Source of the DNA: Zymomonas sp. | Lineage (GTDB): Bacteria > Pseudomonadota > Alphaproteobacteria > Sphingomonadales > Sphingomonadaceae | Reading direction: 5' to 3' | Length of the DNA stretch: 19,519 nucleotides | Assembly: GCF_020216885.1 (NCBI RefSeq) | Contig: NZ_JAIWON010000103.1 | Location: forward strand, 1-19,519 | Part shown: positions 15,378 through 19,519 of the stretch, piece after piece | Position numbering within the stretch: position 1 is the first letter of the stretch | How the letters are laid out: each line of letters starts with the position of its first letter | The notes under the pieces: model-generated | The model's input: the letters and a program-made list of their open reading frames with translations, nothing else | The model's database searches: none | What the model was told of the DNA's origin: nothing | Program-made: the position numbers and the translations under genes

Positions 15378-17165
15378 CTAGCGTAACTTAATACGCCCAA
15401 ACAGGGCAATGAGCAACAGAGCCGTGGCAAAAAGCACACTAATCAAATTGCCATAGCGGGCAAAGAAGGTCGGTTGTAAGGCTTTTGGCATTATCGCTGA
15501 AAGATTGCCTTCGATATTTTCCGGTAAAAATTGTAAGATGCGCCCTTCGGCATCAATGATAGCGGAAATACCCGTAGAAGTCGCCCGCGCGATAGGCAGC
15601 CCCTCTTCAATCGCCCGCAAACGTGCCTGTGCCAAATGTTGGGGCGGGCCCGATCGGCCAAACCAACTATCATTGGATAAATTAAAAATAAAATCGGGAC
15701 GATGGGCGCGATCAACGACCCGACCGGAAAAAACGATTTCGTAACAAATCTGGATTCCAACCTTACCAAAAGGTGATAGATCAAGACTTTCCGGCTGCGC
15801 CCCTTCGGTAAATTCTATATCACCAGCTACCAGCCGCCCTAATCCGACATAGGCCGCCCATTTCCGAAAAGGCATATATTCGCCAAACGGCACCAGATGG
15901 GCTTTATCATAACGATCTAAAATATCGCCTTTGGAATCGAGAACAAACAGACTATTTCGGACAGAAGCAATGTGACCAGAACCATCGGCGATCAAGGCAT
16001 CGCCGCCTGTCAGCAACAAATCATTTTCACCCAATAACCGGCTCAAAGCCGCCCGCGCTAATGGCTCTTCTTCCAAATAACTCTGCACGGCATCTTCAGG
16101 CCACAAAATCAGACGCGGATCATGGGCATTACCCTTGCCTGATAATTTCTCGAAAATAGCATCATGACGAGATTTATAACGAAGATCGTATTTTTCATCC
16201 TGCGGGATATTGGGTTGAACAATCACCACATGGGCAGGTGGCTGCACTGATTTTTGCCAATGAATGTCATGCCCATCTATGAGATACCACCCGACAAAAG
16301 GCAGAAACATCAAAATCGCCGAGAAGATGGGCTGAATAGCCTGCCCTGTCTGTTTCTTGTTTATGATGGATTTAATTCCGTCATAACAAGATAAGCCTAT
16401 ACCGGCGGCAATAACCACAAGAGCAGACAGACCATAACTTCCGATCCATCGGGCGATATGAGCAACCGGCATCACATTCAGCCAAATCGCGCCCAGTGGA
16501 CTCCACGGAAATCCGGTAAAAACCCATGATTTTATCCACTCGCCCCATGCCAAACACCCAGCCAAAGCTAGCGTCAAACGCCAAAGCGGTATTTGTGATA
16601 AAGATATATTGAAAACAGGCACAGACCGAAAAGCAGCAGACCGAACAAAAGAACGGTTTTTTATCTTCCTTTCCCGCGCTACTTCCGCATCATTCTTCAC
16701 GGGAAAAAGATGGGATGAAATAGCATCGGCACCCTCGGAGTCTACACTATCGAAAGTCACATCAGACGGCTGAAAAGAACCCGCCTTCCTTTTACTTTGC
16801 TGGAAAGAAAGACATAAAAAACGAACAGGCAAAGTAAAAAGCGCAATATAACAGGCTAAATAACAAGACAATAAAGGCACCGCGACCCAACCCAACCATG
16901 ACGGCATCGCCGCCTGATGGGTAAAAGAAGTCGCAATCCAGTCCAGCCCTAACCAGAAAAAGCCGAAAGCAAAAAACCAACTCACAGCAAAAATCTGCCA
17001 AGTCTTTTGAGACCGCCGTAATAAAGCCAGCCAGCCAGCCACAGCCACCAGACTACACCCCCAAAGATTATAAGGCTGTAATCCCAAGGCCGCGACCAAT
17101 CCGGCCAGAAATGCAAAAATCCAAGTCACAAGACCGGCTATCTCAATAGAAAACGAAAAAGGCAA
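15378..17165 (-). CDS. lnt: Apolipoprotein N-acyltransferase with an extended loop
   Basis: A 595-residue inner-membrane enzyme that adds the third acyl chain to the N-terminal Cys of lipoproteins. The nitrilase-type catalytic residues are Glu357 (LILWPEDAV), Lys421 (YDKAHLVPFGEY) and Cys474 (VGIQICYEIVF), with spacing close to E. coli Lnt (267/335/387). Membrane helices occupy about residues 8-115, 190-300 and 572-590. Between them lies an extra hydrophilic stretch of about 60 residues (122-185), basic and Ser-rich, which accounts for the protein being longer than the usual 510-530. The start is TTG at 17165, the first start codon after an in-frame stop; no good ribosome-binding site is seen, and GTG at 17129 is an alternative. 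Its substrates would include the two efflux lipoproteins encoded in this window. Confidence 0.93.
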   Translation of the reverse strand: MPFSFSIEIAGLVTWIFAFLAGLVAALGLQPYNLWGCSLVAVAGWLALLRRSQKTWQIFAVSWFFAFGFFWLGLDWIATSFTHQAAMPSWLGWVAVPLLSCYLACYIALFTLPVRFLCLSFQQSKRKAGSFQPSDVTFDSVDSEGADAISSHLFPVKNDAEVARERKIKNRSFVRSAAFRSVPVFNISLSQIPLWRLTLALAGCLAWGEWIKSWVFTGFPWSPLGAIWLNVMPVAHIARWIGSYGLSALVVIAAGIGLSCYDGIKSIINKKQTGQAIQPIFSAILMFLPFVGWYLIDGHDIHWQKSVQPPAHVVIVQPNIPQDEKYDLRYKSRHDAIFEKLSGKGNAHDPRLILWPEDAVQSYLEEEPLARAALSRLLGENDLLLTGGDALIADGSGHIASVRNSLFVLDSKGDILDRYDKAHLVPFGEYMPFRKWAAYVGLGRLVAGDIEFTEGAQPESLDLSPFGKVGIQICYEIVFSGRVVDRAHRPDFIFNLSNDSWFGRSGPPQHLAQARLRAIEEGLPIARATSTGISAIIDAEGRILQFLPENIEGNLSAIMPKALQPTFFARYGNLISVLFATALLLIALFGRIKLR

Positions 17166-17223
17166 GACAGATCAGCCATCTATCACTGCATAAAACAATA
17201 TCCGAAATAAAAATGTCATTTCA

Positions 17224-17229
17224 TATAAT
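17224..17229 (+). promoter_or_regulatory. Candidate -10 box for the right-end locus
   Basis: An exact TATAAT lies 71 bases before the chosen start of the 209-residue gene. No good -35 element is visible 16-18 bases upstream, so the promoter is tentative. If real, transcription would begin near 17236 and the hairpin at 17256-17289 would be in the leader. Confidence 0.35.
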
Positions 17230-17255
17230 AATTGTTGGATAAAAATAGATACACC

Positions 17256-17289
17256 ACTCCATATCACCTTAATATTTATGATATGGAGT
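17256..17289 (+). promoter_or_regulatory. Perfect 11-bp hairpin sequestering the ribosome-binding site
   Basis: ACTCCATATCA and TGATATGGAGT are perfect reverse complements separated by 12 bases. The right arm contains the GGAG ribosome-binding site of the gene starting at 17295. In RNA this would hide the site; in DNA it could instead be an operator. The stem has only four G-C pairs, so its stability should depend on temperature. Confidence 0.6.
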
Positions 17290-17294
17290 ATAAA

Positions 17295-17924
17295 ATGGAC
17301 AACAATTCAACAAATAGGCCTAGACTTGGATCAGCAATCCTTGATCCATTGCTCGATAATATTACCAACAACACTTCCAATAGTATCCTTTCCTCCTCAT
17401 GGCTTCCTTTGGCGACTTCATCAAAAGATGAAGATGAATTTAATGCTTATAATACACTCAATACTGGAATACAGAGCTTTCGACATCCCAGTGAGAACAA
17501 CAGGCCTTTCTCACCGCTCACAACAAAAATACTAAGCCTGATTCAACAAAAGCCATGGCAAAGCTGGGATACGTATAAGATAAACAACGGCACATCTTCT
17601 CCACGATACATTAGCAATGAAGAAATGATGGAAACTAGTGGATATCATCCATCAGAAGAAACGCCTCCTCCCCCCGAAATTACTGCAGGAATTCACGGTG
17701 AAGGTTCAAAATTATTAAAAGGGACAATCAACCTTAATAGACCAAATTATACCACAGGAGTTGAAGTTGAAGATAATAATGGCAACAAAAACTTTGCTTT
17801 AAAATGCAACAAAAATACTAGAACATCAGATAATAAAAGTTCAAATATTGGAATACATGGACAAGTAGGCACAGAGAAAAAACCAAAATTCTCTGTAGGA
17901 GTAAATGGAACAATTAATTTTTAA
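17295..17924 (+). CDS. Uncharacterised Asn/Gly-rich protein
   Basis: I do not recognise this 209-residue protein. It starts at ATG 17295, 6 bases after GGAG; an ATG at 17283 overlaps that site and is less likely. There is no signal peptide and no membrane segment. The first 100 residues are polar and rich in Asn, Ser and Thr (STNRPRLGSAILDPLLDNITNNTSNS), a short PPPPE stretch follows at 124-128, and the C-terminal 80 residues have a strand-like pattern with a repeated motif: GIHGEG at 132-137 leading to GTINL, and GIHGQV at 185-190 leading to GVNGTINF at the very end. One Cys (171). The gene is clearly more AT-rich than its neighbours on the left, suggesting acquired or fast-evolving DNA. The next gene starts 19 bases after its stop, so both are likely one transcript. 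Confidence 0.75.
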   Translation: MDNNSTNRPRLGSAILDPLLDNITNNTSNSILSSSWLPLATSSKDEDEFNAYNTLNTGIQSFRHPSENNRPFSPLTTKILSLIQQKPWQSWDTYKINNGTSSPRYISNEEMMETSGYHPSEETPPPPEITAGIHGEGSKLLKGTINLNRPNYTTGVEVEDNNGNKNFALKCNKNTRTSDNKSSNIGIHGQVGTEKKPKFSVGVNGTINF

Positions 17925-17943
17925 TAAATTATAGGAAACAAAA

Positions 17944-19371
17944 ATGATTAAAAAATACCGATTTCTTCTCTATCCCCTTCTTTTAAACAGTTTTCTTCTG
18001 CCAGAATTAAAAGCTGACAAGCCCATTGTCTCTCCAAAATTGATCGAACTTCTCAAGCAACAAATGCCTCAAGCATTAAAAAACGGTATCGAAATTCGGC
18101 CGGGCAACGAAGAAATGCAAAGGGGAGTATTAGAAGGAGATGACCTACGCATCGATAAAGCCGCCAATGAACTAAAAGGCAATAACCTTGTCAGCCAATA
18201 TGCTAAAATAGATAAATTCCGCGTCAAAGGCGACTATCAGAACGCCAACCAGCGGCTAGATATATGCGGTAAAACTTTTTTTCAAAAACCTGATGATCCT
18301 GATCTACTTCCGCCCATCAGTGGCGTGGGTATGACCTGCCAACAAATTTTGGCAGGTAATTATTTTCTGGAAGGCAATCTTCGAGATTGGGGTAAAAGCC
18401 TTAATTTCGTCAGGAATGTCTATTATCCACCCGTCCGAAAAATCGCAGGATTAGAACAGTTCTCTCTTGCTGATATCGAAATGGGCAGCTTATCGGTTTC
18501 CCCAGATTCCATACCCACCTTCATTATTACAGGCATAGATCACCAGCAAAATATTCCATTACAATATCAAATTCCTATACATGAAGATCATAGACGTTTT
18601 GCTGAAAATGTTCCTTCCGCAATAGTTTTGTTGAATGGAAAAGAAGTGCCTTTCTTCTTAGAAACGGGTGCTGCTATTGGCAAATTACCAAAAGAATGGA
18701 GCCACTCGCCCCATGTCCATATTATCGGACATATTGAGAGAGCAACCAATGCTGCCTCTGAATTTTATAGCGGTGATCTTGGTATCGTTGATGAGCTCAA
18801 AATCGGAAAAGCCGTTTTAAAAAACGTTCCTTTCCTTTTTACCGATGTCAACCAAGCCTATCTGGGACTCATGATTTTACAAAAACTAGGTAAAATCAAA
18901 ATAGATAAACAGCAGATGACCTTTGGCAAGGATATCAATTGCCATTGTCAACAAGATATCCATCTTGGCAGCGCATTGGGGGGCGATTTCCAAACCCTCA
19001 AATACCCAATTACTTGGCAAGGTAAAACCAGTCTAGTCGCAATTGACCTTACTGAAGATAATAGCGACTTTACGCTATGGACATTTAAACCAGATTTCAC
19101 AAAAGAAGAACAAGAAAGCGCATTCCAATTTCCTACAAAAGAAAATGGCAAAACTGTTCTGAGCCAAGGACGTATTGTGAAATCTGATTTATCCATTGAT
19201 GGGATCAATTATGGAGCAAGAGAAGAGTTTATTGTAAAAGATACTATCCAAGATCCAGCTACCATTATGGGCTTGTTTATCCTCAACAAAGTCACCCTTT
19301 ATCTCGACTTCATCAATCATAAAGCCTGCCTCAAACAGAACACTTCGGACATTTCGCCCATGCCTCAATAA
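17944..19371 (+). CDS. Secreted protein with two retropepsin-like aspartic-protease lobes, active-site motifs altered
   Basis: A 475-residue exported protein with an AGGAAA ribosome-binding site. The signal peptide (MIKKYRFLLYPLLLNSFLLPELKA) probably ends at residue 24. Residues 25-200 are mostly helical with two Cys (108, 132). Lobe 1 (about 226-328) follows the bacterial retropepsin-like pattern: LLNGKEVPFFLETGAAIGKL, then GIVDELKIGKAVLKNVPFLFTD and AYLGLMILQKLGKIKIDKQQMTFG. Lobe 2 (about 355-465) repeats it: TWQGKTSLVAIDLTEDNSDF, LSIDGINYGAREEFIVKD, and ATIMGLFILNKVTLYLDFINHKACL. In each lobe the Gly-Lys to acidic residue spacing is the same (G232 to E240, G360 to D368). The normal DTG triad is ETG in lobe 1 and DLT in lobe 2, so activity is doubtful. 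It is a close neighbour of a paralogue starting at 19433. Fold assignment is from pattern, not from a search. Confidence 0.8.
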   Translation: MIKKYRFLLYPLLLNSFLLPELKADKPIVSPKLIELLKQQMPQALKNGIEIRPGNEEMQRGVLEGDDLRIDKAANELKGNNLVSQYAKIDKFRVKGDYQNANQRLDICGKTFFQKPDDPDLLPPISGVGMTCQQILAGNYFLEGNLRDWGKSLNFVRNVYYPPVRKIAGLEQFSLADIEMGSLSVSPDSIPTFIITGIDHQQNIPLQYQIPIHEDHRRFAENVPSAIVLLNGKEVPFFLETGAAIGKLPKEWSHSPHVHIIGHIERATNAASEFYSGDLGIVDELKIGKAVLKNVPFLFTDVNQAYLGLMILQKLGKIKIDKQQMTFGKDINCHCQQDIHLGSALGGDFQTLKYPITWQGKTSLVAIDLTEDNSDFTLWTFKPDFTKEEQESAFQFPTKENGKTVLSQGRIVKSDLSIDGINYGAREEFIVKDTIQDPATIMGLFILNKVTLYLDFINHKACLKQNTSDISPMPQ

Positions 19372-19432
19372 GAAGATTGGGAGGGGAAAGAAAACATAAC
19401 CAGAAAACAGCTAGCTTTACCGAGAACCCGCT

Positions 19433-19519
19433 ATGTTTAAGAAATACCGATTGCTTCTCTATCCTATTCTTTTGAATAGCTTTTTTCTGCCTTCTTTACA
19501 GGCTAAAGGGAAACTTCCC
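19433..19519 (+). CDS. Start of a paralogue of the preceding secreted protein (cut by window edge)
   Basis: Twenty-nine codons are visible before the window ends. The predicted signal peptide MFKKYRLLLYPILLNSFFLPSLQA aligns without gaps to that of the preceding gene and the DNA is also very similar, so this is a tandem duplicate, 61 bases downstream. Its body cannot be seen; the first mature residues (KGKLP) already differ. The ribosome-binding site is weak (CGAGAA). Confidence 0.75.
   Translation, partial: MFKKYRLLLYPILLNSFFLPSLQAKGKLP

Noticed and set aside
17166..19519. Mobile element or phage fragment at the AT-rich right end
   Set aside because: No transposase, integrase, terminal repeat or tRNA attachment site is visible in the window; only base composition hints at transfer.
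1..19519. CRISPR arrays, tRNA or rRNA genes
   Set aside because: No regularly spaced repeats and no tRNA- or rRNA-like sequence were seen on either strand.

Overview
The window looks like chromosome of a low-GC sphingomonad, most probably Zymomonas mobilis. Three things suggest this: the order short RNase D, lptC, lptA, lptB, rpoN is typical of Sphingomonadales; the base composition is far below that of Sphingomonas and fits Zymomonas; and the protein sequences are alphaproteobacterial. The species call rests on recall and gene order, not on a search.

Positions 1-1340 hold the 5' end of a leftward membrane-protein gene (cut by the window edge), an AT-rich divergent control region with several inverted repeats, and a secreted SIMPL/DUF541 protein. 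Positions 1342-8071 are a complete tripartite RND drug-efflux system transcribed leftward: adaptor lipoprotein, AcrB/MexB-type pump and outer-membrane lipoprotein. The genes are separated by 3 bases and then overlap by 1 base. A divergent TetR-family regulator faces the operon across a 224-base gap that carries a perfect 11+11 inverted repeat, the obvious operator candidate. Convergent ends are closed by strong hairpin terminators at 1307-1335, 8385-8419 and 13948-13985.

Positions 8439-9311 encode an unusual cold-shock protein on the minus strand: a glycine-rich RG/DRFGGG tail followed by two cold-shock domains, behind a leader with two hairpins. From 9498 to 13933 the plus strand carries a short RNase D, the lipopolysaccharide transport genes lptC, lptA and lptB, and rpoN (sigma-54). 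On the minus strand, lnt (apolipoprotein N-acyltransferase, with an extra loop of about 60 residues) is followed by metK (SAM synthetase). Several genes thus concern the envelope: LPS export, lipoprotein maturation and an efflux pump with two lipoprotein parts.

The right end (17166 onward) differs. It is visibly more AT-rich and encodes a protein of 209 residues that I do not recognise, then a secreted protein of 475 residues with two retropepsin-like lobes whose active-site DTG is altered (ETG in lobe 1, DLT in lobe 2), then the start of a paralogue of that protein with a nearly identical signal peptide. The ribosome-binding site of the first gene lies inside a perfect 11-bp hairpin. This locus is the best candidate for something undescribed in the window.
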